DNA of 64,000 nucleotides from Planctomycetia bacterium (GTDB lineage Bacteria; Planctomycetota; Planctomycetia; Pirellulales; JACPPG01): the NCBI GenBank assembly GCA_016191115.1, contig JACPPG010000020.1:1-64000 (forward strand), in the 5' to 3' direction. The notes under the pieces are model-generated. The model saw nothing but the letters and a program-made list of their open reading frames with translations. It was not told where the DNA came from and made no database searches. Positions 8,539 to 18,500 of this stretch are shown piece by piece (the first letter of the stretch is position 1; each line of letters opens with the position of its first letter). A program made the translations under genes and the position numbers.

Positions 8539-9435
8539 ATGCTCGAAACATCGACAAAACTCTCCAGGCGAAGCGCATTGACGGCGTTGTCGGTCGCCGG
8601 CGTCGCGCCCTTGTCGTTGGCAGCGCCGGTGCGCTTGCTGGCCCGCGAACGTCGCCAGGTAACGACGCCGTCCGGCTACGGCATCGAGTTTTCGCACGCG
8701 CTCGACGATTTGATCGGCGACCTCGCGCATGGCGATCGCGGCGACCCGAAGCGTGAATCGGCTTGGCCGCACGCCGACTGGTACACGCACCACGCGCGGC
8801 GGCGGTTCGGTGCGTGGGGGCCGAAGGCCCGCCGCTACGCGCCGCTCGACGGCCTGGAAACCAGGTCGATCGAGTGGATACGCGAGCGCGTGATCGCCAC
8901 GGCCGCGCGCTTTCTCGGCTACGGCTACCAGCATCACCACATCCCGGATTGGGGCCCGCCGGCCGACTGGCCGTGGAAAGAGACGTGCGTCGGGCACAAC
9001 GGCAAAGGGGTCGACTGCAGCAACTTCACGAGTTTCGTCTACAACCAGGGCTTCGGCATCAAGATGACCTCCGAAATTGACCACCAGGCCCACGTCGAGC
9101 GGGCGCTGGAGGGGCAACACGATGCCGTCTCGATCCGGGCCGTCGCGCTGCCGAAGGAGTACGACCAGCGACTGGCTGTGCTGCGGACCGGCGACCTGCT
9201 CTACGTTCGCGGCCGCGAAGATGGGCCCATCACGCACGTCGTGCTATGGGTCGGCCCGCTCGGCCGTGCGGAGAGCGGCTCGCCCTTGGTGATCGACAGC
9301 CACGGCTCAGGCGTCAAGGACGATTGGGAGCAGCCGATCCCCTGCGGCATCCAACTGCGCCCGTTCCGCGAGCCGTCGTGGTACAACCGCTGCGCAAGCC
9401 ACGCCCATCGCATCTTCCACGAGCCGCGCGGCTGA
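8539..9435 (+). CDS. NlpC/P60-like cysteine hydrolase, exported
   Basis: A 298-residue protein with a twin-arginine-like N-terminus (KLSRRSALTALSVAGVAPLSL). The C-terminal half carries NlpC/P60 hallmarks: KGVDCSNFTSFVYN with the nucleophile Cys160, GPITHVVLWVG with His233, and VIDSHGSG as the third polar position. Such enzymes cut cell-wall peptides or related amide bonds outside the cytoplasm. The segment before the catalytic domain (about 45-145), with WYTHHARRRFG and YGYQHHHIPDWGP, is histidine-rich and not a known repeat. ATG at 8539 has GGAG 8 bp upstream; an earlier in-frame ATG has none. Stands alone between oppositely oriented genes. Confidence 0.82.
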   Translation: MLETSTKLSRRSALTALSVAGVAPLSLAAPVRLLARERRQVTTPSGYGIEFSHALDDLIGDLAHGDRGDPKRESAWPHADWYTHHARRRFGAWGPKARRYAPLDGLETRSIEWIRERVIATAARFLGYGYQHHHIPDWGPPADWPWKETCVGHNGKGVDCSNFTSFVYNQGFGIKMTSEIDHQAHVERALEGQHDAVSIRAVALPKEYDQRLAVLRTGDLLYVRGREDGPITHVVLWVGPLGRAESGSPLVIDSHGSGVKDDWEQPIPCGIQLRPFREPSWYNRCASHAHRIFHEPRG

Positions 9436-9437
9436 CG

Positions 9438-10892
9438 TCAATCGCCGCGCCGCGGCCCAGCGGCCTTGATCGCCCGCAACGAGGCCCCCTCGGGCAGGTC
9501 CTTATAAAACGGGTCGAGCGGGTAGCAGCCCGACGGCAGGCTGTTGCGCGGCGCGGTGGTGCAGTCGCTGAACGTGCGGCAGATGCGTTTGCGGGCGAGC
9601 TGGCCGTGCACCAGCACGTCGGCCGGAAGCTCTGGGTAAGCGAGCACCATGCGCCCCAGGCCGACCACGTCCGCCCAACCGCGCCGCACGACCGCCTGCG
9701 CGACGTGCGGCACGTATTCCTGCAAGTACGAATAACCCGTGCCGACGACCACCAGCTCCGGCACGGCCTCTTTGCACTCCCGCGCGGCGTGAATTTGCCG
9801 CGCCACGCCCGCAAGCGGGTCTTCCGGCGGCTCGTAACCGTCGCTGGGCGGAAAGATGGCCGGCCGCTGGACGTGCGGATTGTAGTAGGGGCTGCCACCG
9901 GAGATGTTCACCGCCGCTACGCCACGCTGCGCGAGCACGCGCAGCAGGCGGATCGTCTCGGTCAGGTCGATCCGCACGGGGTCCGTCGCGTCGACGCCAA
10001 AACCGTAGCGGTACGGCAGCAGCCTGGCGTGTTCCATCGGGCGGCCGACGAACTCGCCATGCTCGAACGGCACGGTGTCGAACGCGCCAAGGCGGACGAC
10101 GACCATGAGATCGCCATACGCGGCGCGGACGCGGTCGATGATCTCGCGCAACAGCCGCGTGCGGCCGTCGAAGTCGCCGCCGTAGGGGCCGGGCCGTGGG
10201 TAGGCGCTCAGGAACTCGTGCAGCAGGTAGCCGTGGCAAGCCTTGATGTCGACGAAGCGAAAGCCGGCGTCGCGCGCCACGCCCGCCGCTTGCACGTAGC
10301 CGTCGATCAAGTGTCCGAGGTCCGCGTCGGTCCATACTACGGAATCGTCGTGAGGGTCGATGCCGTAGCGGGCGTCCAAGAGCGGATGGTGGTAGGCGAT
10401 CCGCGGCTCGAGCCGAGCGTGCTCGTGCGGTCGGCAGAATCGGCCCGAGTGCGTTAGTTGCAGCCCGACCAGGAGATCGTCAGTCGTGCCGAACCGCGCG
10501 CAATGCTCGCCGACCAGCGCGTCGCGCAGCGCGGCCAGACCGGCGCGGTTGTCGGGCGTGGCCAGGGTTTGATTCGGATTGGCCCGGCCGCCGGCTTGGA
10601 CGGCGGCCGCCTCGCCGCCCCAGATCAATTTCGCGCCGCTCGCGCCAAAATGCCGCCACCGCCGCAGCGTGAGCTCAGACGGCGAACCATCGCGGTTGGC
10701 ATCCCAGCCTTCCATCGGGTGGATACAAAAGCGATTACCGACGGTGAAGCCGCCGATCGTGATCGGCGCTGCCAACGGCGAGCCGGCCGCGGCCGTGAGC
10801 GGCGCGTCGTCGACCGGCAGATCGAGGTCCAGCTCCGCAAGTCTCGCCCGCAACGCCGCCGCGGTCTTGAGCTGGGCAATCTTGGCGTACAT
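9438..10892 (-). CDS. NADH:flavin oxidoreductase (old yellow enzyme family)
   Basis: A 484-residue FMN-dependent (beta/alpha)8 barrel protein. Visible landmarks: ITIGGFTVGNRFCIHPMEGWDA near the start (in two parts), QLTHSGRFCRP, DIKACHGYLLHEFLS, the DGRTRLLREIIDRVR helix, VVVRLG and VNISGGSPYYNP. The late segment WADVVGLGRMVLAYPELP is the phosphate-binding end, and it closes with a cysteine-containing tail (CRTFSDCTTAPRN). It lacks the long C-terminal FAD/NAD domain and iron-sulfur cluster of 2,4-dienoyl-CoA reductases. Relatives reduce activated double bonds; the true substrate is not deducible. Converges with the NlpC/P60-like gene, two bases apart. Confidence 0.9.
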   Translation of the reverse strand: MYAKIAQLKTAAALRARLAELDLDLPVDDAPLTAAAGSPLAAPITIGGFTVGNRFCIHPMEGWDANRDGSPSELTLRRWRHFGASGAKLIWGGEAAAVQAGGRANPNQTLATPDNRAGLAALRDALVGEHCARFGTTDDLLVGLQLTHSGRFCRPHEHARLEPRIAYHHPLLDARYGIDPHDDSVVWTDADLGHLIDGYVQAAGVARDAGFRFVDIKACHGYLLHEFLSAYPRPGPYGGDFDGRTRLLREIIDRVRAAYGDLMVVVRLGAFDTVPFEHGEFVGRPMEHARLLPYRYGFGVDATDPVRIDLTETIRLLRVLAQRGVAAVNISGGSPYYNPHVQRPAIFPPSDGYEPPEDPLAGVARQIHAARECKEAVPELVVVGTGYSYLQEYVPHVAQAVVRRGWADVVGLGRMVLAYPELPADVLVHGQLARKRICRTFSDCTTAPRNSLPSGCYPLDPFYKDLPEGASLRAIKAAGPRRGD

Positions 10893-10932
10893 CCGGCCAT
10901 CTTACCCTGGATAGCACAGCGCCGGCACGACC

Positions 10933-11060
10933 GTCAGGAGAACTGCAAAGTCCGGGGTCTGGCTCATTTTTCGGCACGTGCGGTTCTCAATTCTTCCGAA
11001 GGACCTTCGGCCGAAAAATGTGCCTGACCCCCTCTCCCAGGACTTGGCAGTCCTCCTGAC
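10933..11060. repeat. Nested palindrome (foldback within foldback)
   Basis: Outer arms 10933-10953 and 11040-11060 match as inverted repeats at 19 of 21 positions. Inside them an independent pair of arms, 10954-10975 and 11010-11031, matches at 20 of 22 and includes CATTTTTCGGC/GCCGAAAAATG. A third short stem (CCGAAGG/CCTTCGG) is in the loop. The right outer arm directly abuts a copy of the 157-bp element. No gene is present. Confidence 0.8.
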
Positions 11061-11217
11061 CAGGGCCGTTCACAGATTCAAGCTTGCCGGCGGCGCACCG
11101 GCGGGAAAGTGGGACAGGCACCGAGGCGCAGCGTTGGTATGAAAGGGCTTGCGCTGTTTGTGCTCGGAGCCAGTCCCATTTTCCCGCCTCGCCATTTTGA
11201 AAAACAGAATGGCCCTG
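11061..11217 (+). mobile_element. 157-bp foldback (MITE-like) element, copy A
   Basis: Begins CAGGGCC and ends GGCCCTG. Internally GGCGGGAAAGTGGGACAGGC and the inverse of GCCAGTCCCATTTTCCCGCC form a long imperfect stem. The same 157-bp unit occurs at 12690, 38975, 42679 and, truncated, 44386. Flanks TCCTCCTGAC and TTCTCCTGAC match at 9 of 10 as a possible target duplication, though the neighbouring palindrome could also produce this. Confidence 0.85.
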
Positions 11218-11324
11218 TTCTCCTGACGACCGTGGGAGACATTGGGCCAGGAGCCGACTAGAATGCGTGCGCCGCAGATTTCATCCAGATGCCCCTGCCG
11301 CCCACGCAAAATGGAGACCCTCCC

Positions 11325-12647
11325 ATGCAGAATAACGCTGACCGCCGCGCGTTCTTGAAGCTTTCAGCGGGCGTGGCCGGGGCCGCAGCCGCCACGGCCC
11401 TCGCGACTGGGCACGTTTCCGCCGCGCGCGGCGCTAACGATAAACTGGTCGTGGGGCTGATCGGTTGCGGGGGGCGGGGCGTACACGATGCCGGCCTGTT
11501 CAAGAACTCGCCCGCCGTCGAGGTGGCCTACGTCGCCGACGTGGATGAAGAGCGCCGGCGGAAGGCGGCCGCGGAATTGGGCGTGCCTTCGGAGCGCACG
11601 GTCGACGATCTGCGGCGCATTCTCGACGAGCGCGCGGTCGACGCCGTGATCGTGGCCACGCCCGACCATTGGCATTCACCCGCCTCGATCCTGGCGTGCG
11701 AGGCGGGCAAGCACGTCTACGTCGAGAAGCCGATCTCGCACAACATCCGCGAGGGGCGACTGCTGGTAGAAGCCTCCGCCCGCAATCGCGCGCTCGTACA
11801 GCACGGGACGCAGAACCGCAGCACGAGCATGATGATCGACGCCGTGAAGCTGTTGCGCGACGGCGCGATCGGCACCGTGCTCGTCGCCAAATGTTGGAAC
11901 GTGCAACGGCGCGGCTCGATCGGCCGCGGGCAGGACGGCGATCCGCCCGCCGGACTCGACTACAGCAACTGGGTTGGTCCGGCAACGATGATCCCCTACC
12001 GCTCGAACCGGGTACACAACCGCTGGACCTGGTGGTACCACTTCGGCACGGGCGACATGGGAAACGACGGCGTCCACGACATCGACTACACGCGGTGGGG
12101 CCTGGGCGTCGACACCCACCCGGCCAAGGTGGTGGCCGTCGGCGGAAAGTTCCAGTTCGATGACGACATGCAGTTCCCCGACACGCAGCAGGTGACCTTC
12201 GAATACCCGGGCGACGGCACCGTCGGCCACCGGCGCATCCTGATCTATGAGCAGCGGCTGTGGTCGCACAACTATCCGTACAACGTTGACAGCGGCGCCG
12301 AATTCTACGGCACGCGCGGGCAGATGTTCCTCAGCCGGCGCGGGAAGATCCAGGTCCGCGACGACAACAACAAGCCGGTCGACGTGGCCGTGAAACCCGA
12401 GGCGCAGAACGACGTGGCCCACGTGGCCAATTTCTGCGCGGCGGTGCGCGGCGAAGGAAAGGTCAACGCCGACGCCCTGACCGGCCATCTTTCGACGTCG
12501 CTGTGCCACCTGGGCAATATCGCCACGCGGCTGGGACGATCGCTCACGTTCGATCCGCAATCGGAACACGTGGTGGGCGACGCGGAGGCCGATGCCCTGG
12601 TCCGCCGCGAATACCGCGACCACTGGGGCACGCCCAAGGGGGCGTAA
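11325..12647 (+). CDS. Gfo/Idh/MocA family oxidoreductase, Tat-exported
   Basis: A 440-residue protein. The N-terminus DRRAFLKLSAGVAGAAAATA is a Tat-type signal, so the enzyme is probably exported with its cofactor bound. It continues with the NAD(P)-binding Rossmann motif VGLIGCGGRGVHDA, the segment ATPDHWHSPAS and EKPISHN, where the EKP lysine is the usual catalytic residue, then GPATMIPYRSNRVHNRW and the C-terminal beta-sheet domain. These enzymes oxidise or reduce sugars, inositols and their derivatives; planctomycetes hold dozens of exported copies. Start ATG 11325 has GGAG about 8 bp upstream. Flanked on both sides by copies of the 157-bp element (11061-11217 and 12690-12846). Confidence 0.92.
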   Translation: MQNNADRRAFLKLSAGVAGAAAATALATGHVSAARGANDKLVVGLIGCGGRGVHDAGLFKNSPAVEVAYVADVDEERRRKAAAELGVPSERTVDDLRRILDERAVDAVIVATPDHWHSPASILACEAGKHVYVEKPISHNIREGRLLVEASARNRALVQHGTQNRSTSMMIDAVKLLRDGAIGTVLVAKCWNVQRRGSIGRGQDGDPPAGLDYSNWVGPATMIPYRSNRVHNRWTWWYHFGTGDMGNDGVHDIDYTRWGLGVDTHPAKVVAVGGKFQFDDDMQFPDTQQVTFEYPGDGTVGHRRILIYEQRLWSHNYPYNVDSGAEFYGTRGQMFLSRRGKIQVRDDNNKPVDVAVKPEAQNDVAHVANFCAAVRGEGKVNADALTGHLSTSLCHLGNIATRLGRSLTFDPQSEHVVGDAEADALVRREYRDHWGTPKGA

Positions 12648-12689
12648 TGGGAGTCGTCCGGGGTTGGTGAACCAGCGGACGATTTGCCG

Positions 12690-12846
12690 CAGGGCCTTTC
12701 ACATATTCACACTGAGCGGCAGCGCGCCGGCGGGAAAGTGGGACAGGCACCGAGACGCAACCTTGGTTTGAAAGGGCTTGCGCTCTGTGGGCTCGGAGCC
12801 AGTCCCATTTTCCGGCCTCGCCATCTTGAAAGACAAAATGGCCCTG
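12690..12846 (+). mobile_element. 157-bp foldback (MITE-like) element, copy B
   Basis: Same length, termini (CAGGGCC/GGCCCTG) and orientation as copy A, but the most diverged of the full copies. Flanking decamers CGATTTGCCG and CGACTCGCCG agree at 8 of 10, consistent with an old, eroded duplication of the target. It fills much of the gap 12648-12962, which contains no gene. Confidence 0.8.
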
Positions 12847-12962
12847 CGACTCGCCGCCTCGCGATTGACGGCGGCCGCTGGGGCGGATAAAAACGAGCCT
12901 CACCGAAAGAATGCTCAATCGGGTGCTCAGCGGGCCCCCGGCCAGCCAAACAGGAGTCGTTT

Positions 12963-13157
12963 GTGGGTGGAATCAGCGAACGCGGCAAAGAGGTCAAGCG
13001 GCGGCGGCATCGCCGCAAGAAGCTCACCAAGCTCTCGAAGCGGCTGAAGATCGCCAAGGTCTCCGAGCGCCCCGGAATCGCCGAGAAAGTCCGTAAGCTG
13101 ACTCCCGGCGCCGATGTCGTGATCGCCAACTGGCAGCTCACCGATTCGGATCGGTGA
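12963..13157 (+). CDS. Small highly basic planctomycete-type protein (DUF6800-like)
   Basis: A 64-residue protein starting at GTG with a clean AGGAG ribosome site 6 bp upstream. It opens GGISERGKEVKRRRHRRKKL, rich in Arg and Lys, followed by helical heptad-like sequence and ends KLTPGADVVIANWQL. From memory this matches a small family of unknown function widespread in planctomycetes (I believe DUF6800), whose members share the KRRRxRRKKL and LTPG-VI parts. The basic stretch suggests nucleic-acid or ribosome contact, which is inference. No operon partner is evident. Confidence 0.75.
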   Translation: MGGISERGKEVKRRRHRRKKLTKLSKRLKIAKVSERPGIAEKVRKLTPGADVVIANWQLTDSDR

Positions 13158-13167
13158 GCGGAGGCTA

Positions 13168-13206
13168 CAGGCCACAGGCCAGAGGCCAGAGGCGAGAGGG
13201 CAGAGG
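13168..13206. repeat. Short purine-rich tandem repeat (AGGCCACAGGCCAGAGG-like)
   Basis: Imperfect reiteration of AGGCCAG/AGGCCAC units between the small basic protein and the PEP-CTERM gene. Non-coding; probably a simple-sequence repeat. Confidence 0.5.
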
Positions 13207-13282
13207 TCGCTGCGATCCCTCCCCGGCTCGGGTTTTCTGCCGCGATCGATTGTGCTGTCGCCGCTCTCGCGCGCCTCACTCA

Positions 13283-14272
13283 TTAGCGGACGGCGCGCCG
13301 CCGCGCGGACTTCAGCCTGCGCGACGCCAGCAGCCCGGCCAGGCCCCCCATGCCCAAGAGCAGAAAGCTCGACGGCTCGGGGCCTTGGAACGGTTTGGTG
13401 TAATCGAAGCCTGAGGCCGATGTCAGGGTCCACTCGTCGTTCGGGATGGGATTTCCAGCTTCGTCGGTGACGCTTTCGATTCCGGCCCAGTGCAGGCTGC
13501 CGGAAAAATCGCCGCTCACGGCCAGGGGGCCGATTCCCGAGGCCGCGTCGGCGAGAACGACCATCTCGAAGACAAACTCGTAATCCTTGCCGTTCACGGC
13601 GACCAGCGTGACGGGAATCAGATGCGGCGGATCGAAATTGATGTGGGTCGTTGGATCTTGTTGCGTGAAGCCCCAGACACCGCCGAAAGTGTCTTGCCCG
13701 AAGGGAGACGGGGGAAGCGTCGCGGGAAAGCCTGAATTCTTGCTGAGATCGTCGAGATAGAGGGTGCCGCGGAGGGAGCCGGGGCTCTGGCCGCCTGAGG
13801 CGTACCCAAACCTGCCGTCGATCGAGAGGTTGGCGTTGATGATCGTCGGAAAGAAGCCCGGGTTGCGGAGGTCGAGTCTCAACACGTCGCTCCAAAACGT
13901 GACGCCGTAGACGCGATACGCCGTCGTACTGCTGGGTCCCCCAAAGGGAGGAGCCGCCGGCACCGTGTTCACGGAGCCCACGAAATTGATTCCCAGGTCG
14001 CCAATCGACGCATGGGCCGCTCCCGACAAGTTTGCGTGGGCGTCCAAAAACGTCTCGTTGATCGATGCCACGACGTCTTTGTCGTCCGCGTCATCAGTAT
14101 CGTCGAGATCGTTAGATGCGAATTGCTTGAACTGCGTGGTCCCGTGTATATCCAAGCTCGTCAGATCGGCGCCCAAGGCGATACTGGCGTAAGCCCGAGG
14201 GGAGGTGGCCTTTGCAACGGTCGCAAGATGCAAGGAAGCAAGGACGCCGATGCCGGCAACGAGGTATTTCAT
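13283..14272 (-). CDS. PEP-CTERM sorting domain protein
   Basis: A 329-residue protein with an N-terminal signal peptide (MKYLVAGIGVLASLHLATVAKA) and a classic C-terminal sorting signal: PEPSSFLLLGMGGLAG, then the basic tail SRRLKSARRR. PEP-CTERM proteins are exported, then cut and anchored or released by an exosortase, none of which is in this window. The middle is low in cysteine, rich in Gly, Asp and aromatic residues, and beta-rich (FGQDTFGGVWGFTQQD, YRVYGVTFWSDVLRLDLR); no catalytic domain is recognised, so a structural or extracellular-matrix role is likely. ATG 14272 has GGAG at 8 bp. Divergent from the ECF sigma gene. Confidence 0.88.
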   Translation of the reverse strand: MKYLVAGIGVLASLHLATVAKATSPRAYASIALGADLTSLDIHGTTQFKQFASNDLDDTDDADDKDVVASINETFLDAHANLSGAAHASIGDLGINFVGSVNTVPAAPPFGGPSSTTAYRVYGVTFWSDVLRLDLRNPGFFPTIINANLSIDGRFGYASGGQSPGSLRGTLYLDDLSKNSGFPATLPPSPFGQDTFGGVWGFTQQDPTTHINFDPPHLIPVTLVAVNGKDYEFVFEMVVLADAASGIGPLAVSGDFSGSLHWAGIESVTDEAGNPIPNDEWTLTSASGFDYTKPFQGPEPSSFLLLGMGGLAGLLASRRLKSARRRAVR

Positions 14273-14819
14273 TGACGAGACTCCAAAGTTGGTTAGAGGC
14301 TGATACCTTCTCCATGATTTCCGACGCGCGGCTGAGAGCCGTTGCCGCTTCTAACGGACTGCCGTCACGGGGAAGACCGGCGCATACCGCGAGCGCACCG
14401 ATGCCGGGCCTGGCCGGCGCTAAGGACGAGACGCGAGGTCACCGAGAGCGGCGATAGACTGAAACTTCAGTAGCGTCTCTCGCGGAAGATAGCGCGGCAG
14501 AAGGCGAAACTCGACGGCCGCTGACGCCCGAGTGCGGGGCCGGGACCCCGGCGCCGGCAGTCGCCCTCCGCCCCTCAGTGCGACGCCGGCGGGGTCGCCT
14601 GTCGAAAAAAGTCCAAAAAAAGCGGGGGGAACGCCATCCCCTGCTCGAAACCTTGAAAGCAGGTGGCCGTTGAGGGTGCACCCAAATCGTCCGCCGGATT
14701 TGCTTTAGGCGCAGGCGGCAGTCAAAATCTGCTTCGGGCGGGCGAGGGCCGACCGGCTCTGGAAAAATCCACGAAATCAAAAGGCTCGGGACCGGGGGTG
14801 TCGCGCGCCCCGCAGTCAC
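14273..14819. other. Divergent intergenic region between PEP-CTERM and ECF sigma genes
   Basis: No coding signal is seen. The region contains A-tracts around 14604-14620 and a GC-rich stretch just before the sigma gene. It must hold the promoters of both flanking genes, but no -10/-35 pair could be singled out with confidence. Confidence 0.5.
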
Positions 14820-15383
14820 ATGATGGACGTGACAGCCATCCTTTCGGCGGCGGAAAATGGCGATCCCCACGCCGCCGAAGAGCTGTTGCAGGCGGTCTAT
14901 ACCGAATTGCGCCGCCTGGCCGCCCAAAAACTCGCCAATGAGACGCCGGGCCAGACGCTGGATGCGACCGCGCTTGTACACGAGGCCTATCTGCGGCTGG
15001 TGCCCAAGGGCACGAGCACGACGGGTGAGCGGCCCCACTGGAACAGCCGGGGCCATTTTTTCGCCGCCGCCGCCGAGGCGATGCGGCGGATCCTGGTGGA
15101 AAACGCCCGACGCAAAGCGCGCATCAAGCACGGCGGCGAGTGGCGACGCATCACGGTCGGGGACCCTGCCGATGCGGATGAGGACACGCGCCTGGTGGCG
15201 CTCGACGACGCCCTGACGCGACTCGCGGCCGAGGACGCGCAGGCCGCGCGGGTGGTCGAGCTGCATCATTTTGCTGGATTGAGCCACGAGCTGGTGGCGG
15301 AGACCTTGGGAGTGACCGTCTATCAGGCGCGGCAGAAATGGAGCTACGCCCGCGCCTGGCTGTGCGACGCGCTTGGAAGTTGA
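14820..15383 (+). CDS. ECF-type RNA polymerase sigma factor (Pirellula/Verrucomicrobium type)
   Basis: A 187-residue protein. Region 2 is represented by HAAEELLQAVYTELRRLAAQKL and LVHEAYLRLV (the segment for core binding and -10 recognition), with AAAEAMRRILVENARRKARIKHGG typical of this subgroup (in two parts), and region 4 by VELHHFAGLSHELVAETLGV for -35 binding. It matches the ECF family TIGR02999, abundant in planctomycetes. No anti-sigma factor is adjacent; instead a Ser/Thr kinase gene starts 165 bp downstream on the same strand, the arrangement in which the kinase is thought to control the sigma factor. Two ATGs (14820, 14823) are possible. Confidence 0.93.
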   Translation: MMDVTAILSAAENGDPHAAEELLQAVYTELRRLAAQKLANETPGQTLDATALVHEAYLRLVPKGTSTTGERPHWNSRGHFFAAAAEAMRRILVENARRKARIKHGGEWRRITVGDPADADEDTRLVALDDALTRLAAEDAQAARVVELHHFAGLSHELVAETLGVTVYQARQKWSYARAWLCDALGS

Positions 15384-15548
15384 AGGTTTCGGCTACATAT
15401 CTGAAAGAGTTGCACCACAAAGGCACGAAGGTCACGAAGAAGACGGAAGATAGACGTTCGATCCTGAGCATTTTGGTGCACGGGTGTTGGGCCGCCGGAG
15501 ACCTAGAGTCCTGTCTTTGTGTGCTTTGAGGCTTCGTGGTAAGGATCC

Positions 15549-18500
15549 ATGTCGATCGAGCCCGAGTCTGTTCAGGCGGTGTTCCTCGCGGCGGTTGCGT
15601 GCGACGATTCGGCCCAGCGCGCTGTCGTACTCGAGCGGCAGTGCGGCGACAACGCCGAATTGCGCCATCGGGTTGTCGCACTTCTGGCGGCCCATGACGA
15701 TCCCGGTGAGCTGCCGCGGCCTGGGCTTTTGGAGCCGAATGCCTGCGAGCGCCCGCCCGACTATGCACCCGGCCAGGTGATTGCCAGACGCTATCGCTTG
15801 CTAGAGGAGATCGGCGAAGGGGGCATGGGCACCGTGTGGGTGGCCCAACAAATCGAGCCGCTGCGCCGCCAGGTGGCCATCAAGCTCATCAAGCCAGGCA
15901 TGGACAGCCGGCGCGTGTTGTCGCGCTTCGAGACCGAGCTACAGGCGCTGGCACTCATGGATCACGCCGGCATCGCCCGCGTATTCGACGGCGGACTGAC
16001 CGAGGCGGGCCGGCCGTTCTTCGTGATGGAGTACGTCCAGGGCTTGCCCATCACCGAGTTTTGCGACCGCGCGCGGATGACGGTTCCCGAGCGTTTAACG
16101 CTATTCATCGAGGTGTGCCAGGCAGTGCACCACGCTCATCAGAAGGGGATCATCCACCGCGATCTCAAGCCGTCGAACATACTGGTTGCCGACGAATCGG
16201 ATCGGGCGGTTGCGAAAGTGATCGACTTCGGCCTGGCGAAGGCGATGCACGAGCCGGTGGCGGAGGACTCGCTGCCGGCGGCCCAGAGCCTCATCATGGG
16301 GACGCCGCGCTACATGAGCCCCGAGCAAGCGGAGCTCAATAACCTCGACATCGACACGCGAACCGACGTGTATTCGCTGGGCGTGATTCTGTACCAGTTG
16401 TTGACCGGCGCGACGCCGCTTGCCAGCGAGCGATTCCAAGAAGCCTCGCTGCCTGAGATGCTCCGCCTGATCAAGGAAGACGAACCCTCACGGCCGAGCG
16501 TCCGACTCGCCGCGAGCGACTCGGTATCCGACGTTGCCGATCGTCGGAGCGCCGTGCCGGCGCAGCTCCGCCGGGCCGTGCGCGGGGACCTCGACTGGAT
16601 CGTGATGAAGGCGCTTGCCAAGGAACGCAGCCGCCGGTACGAGAGCGCCAATGATCTGACGCGCGACATCGAGCGCTTTCTGGACCATGAGCCGATCGCG
16701 GCGCGGCCGCCGTCGGCCACCTACCGAATGCGAAAGTTCGCCAGCCGGCACCGGTTGGCCCTTATCGCGGGACTGTTGGTGTCGACAACGCTGGTAGCTG
16801 GCACGATCACGAGCTCGATTCTGGCGATCCAGGCCACGCGGGCCGAGAAAGTGGCCGAAGCCGCGCTGGCCGAAGAGGCACGGCAACGCGGGATCGCGGA
16901 GGAGCAGCGGAACCAGGCCGCCGCCGCACAAGCCGCCGAAGCCGAACAACGACAGGTCGCCCAGCAACAGAGGAACGAAGCTGAAAGGCGCCGCGCGGAA
17001 GCCGAGGCCAACTTTCGCCAGGCGCGGGATGCCACTAAGGACTATTTCTTCTCGATCATCGACAGCAAGCACTTGAATGTGCCGGCGCTGCAGCCGCTTC
17101 GCCGCGAGCTGCTCGACTCCGCATTGGCCTACTACCGCAAATTCATCGATCAACACGGCGACGACCCGGCGCTCGAAGCCGAGCTGGCGTATGCCTATTT
17201 TAGTTGCGGTGAACTATACGAGATTGTCGGGTCGAGCGATCGGGCTCTGGAACCCCTCCAGGAAGCGACCCAACGATACGAGCGGCTCCTTAAACGGCAA
17301 CCGGCAAGCGAACGTCTTTCCAGGGAAGCTGCTAGCGCCTATATCCAGAAGGGGGCCGTGCAGCAGTCGACCGGTCGGGCGGTGGGAGCGGACACATCCT
17401 TTCGGCGAGCGATCGAAATCAGCGAAAGTCTTGCCGCGCGGTCTGCGGGCAAAGCGGACGCATGGGTCGACGTGGCGCGGGCGTCAACGCGACTGGGCGG
17501 ACTGCGGACAACCGCAGGCTGGTTCGCGGAAGCGGAAGCCCCTCTCGTCCGTGCCATCGAAATCTACGAGAAGCTCTCGCGCGCGGAACCGACCGCCGCG
17601 TCCTATCGGATCGACTTCGCCGACGCCTGTTACCGCTTTTGCGCACTTCTGTTGGCGACAGGCCGGTTGGACGAGGCCAAGGCGGCTATACTTCGTGCAT
17701 TCGACCTCTACGAGCAACTTCTCCAGGAAGATCCCACGAACCCGCGCAATCGAGGCCGCGTAGCCGGGGCGTTCTACCGTTTTGGTGAAGTCGAGCGCGT
17801 CGCGGGCGAACTGCAGAACGCCCGCGCGTCGTACTGCCGGGCGCTTGATTTGTTCGAGGACCTTGTCCGCGAGGATCCATCCCAAAGCAGATTTCGCCGT
17901 TCGATCGGTGGCATCCACTTCCACATCGGATTGTTGCAGTCTGCGGGCGGCCAGCGGGAAGAGGCGGCGCGCAGTTGGACCACGGCACTCGATGATTTTC
18001 GCGCGGCGGCGAAGTTGGCCTACGTCCCGCCCACGCTCGTTGCCAACATCGCCGAGACATTGGCTCAACTCGATCGGTGGAATGAGGCGGCAAGCACGCT
18101 GGCCACAAGCATTGACGCGGGCGATTTCGCCTGGAAGCGGCGCTGTCAGTTGGCGTTCTTGGAATGGATGGCCGGCGACACGACGGCGTATCGGGCAACG
18201 TGTCGCGAGCTCGTCTCGCACCACGGGAGCGAATCGACGCCGCTCGAAAGCACAGCCATTGCGCTCGTCTGCTTGATCGACGCGGACGCGGTCGAGAACA
18301 GCAGCCGCGTTCTGGAGATCGCCGGGCAAGCAGCCGCGGCCGATTCGTCTGATCTGGATTGCCAGGCCCTCGTTGGCGCCGCCCAATATCGGGCTGGAAA
18401 AACGCACGATGCGCTCCAAACACTCGAACGACTGAAGCCTTTGGATGAGTCCGCGAAGTTCTCCTCAACCTCTCAAGCCTGCGCGGCGCGGGCGAACCGG

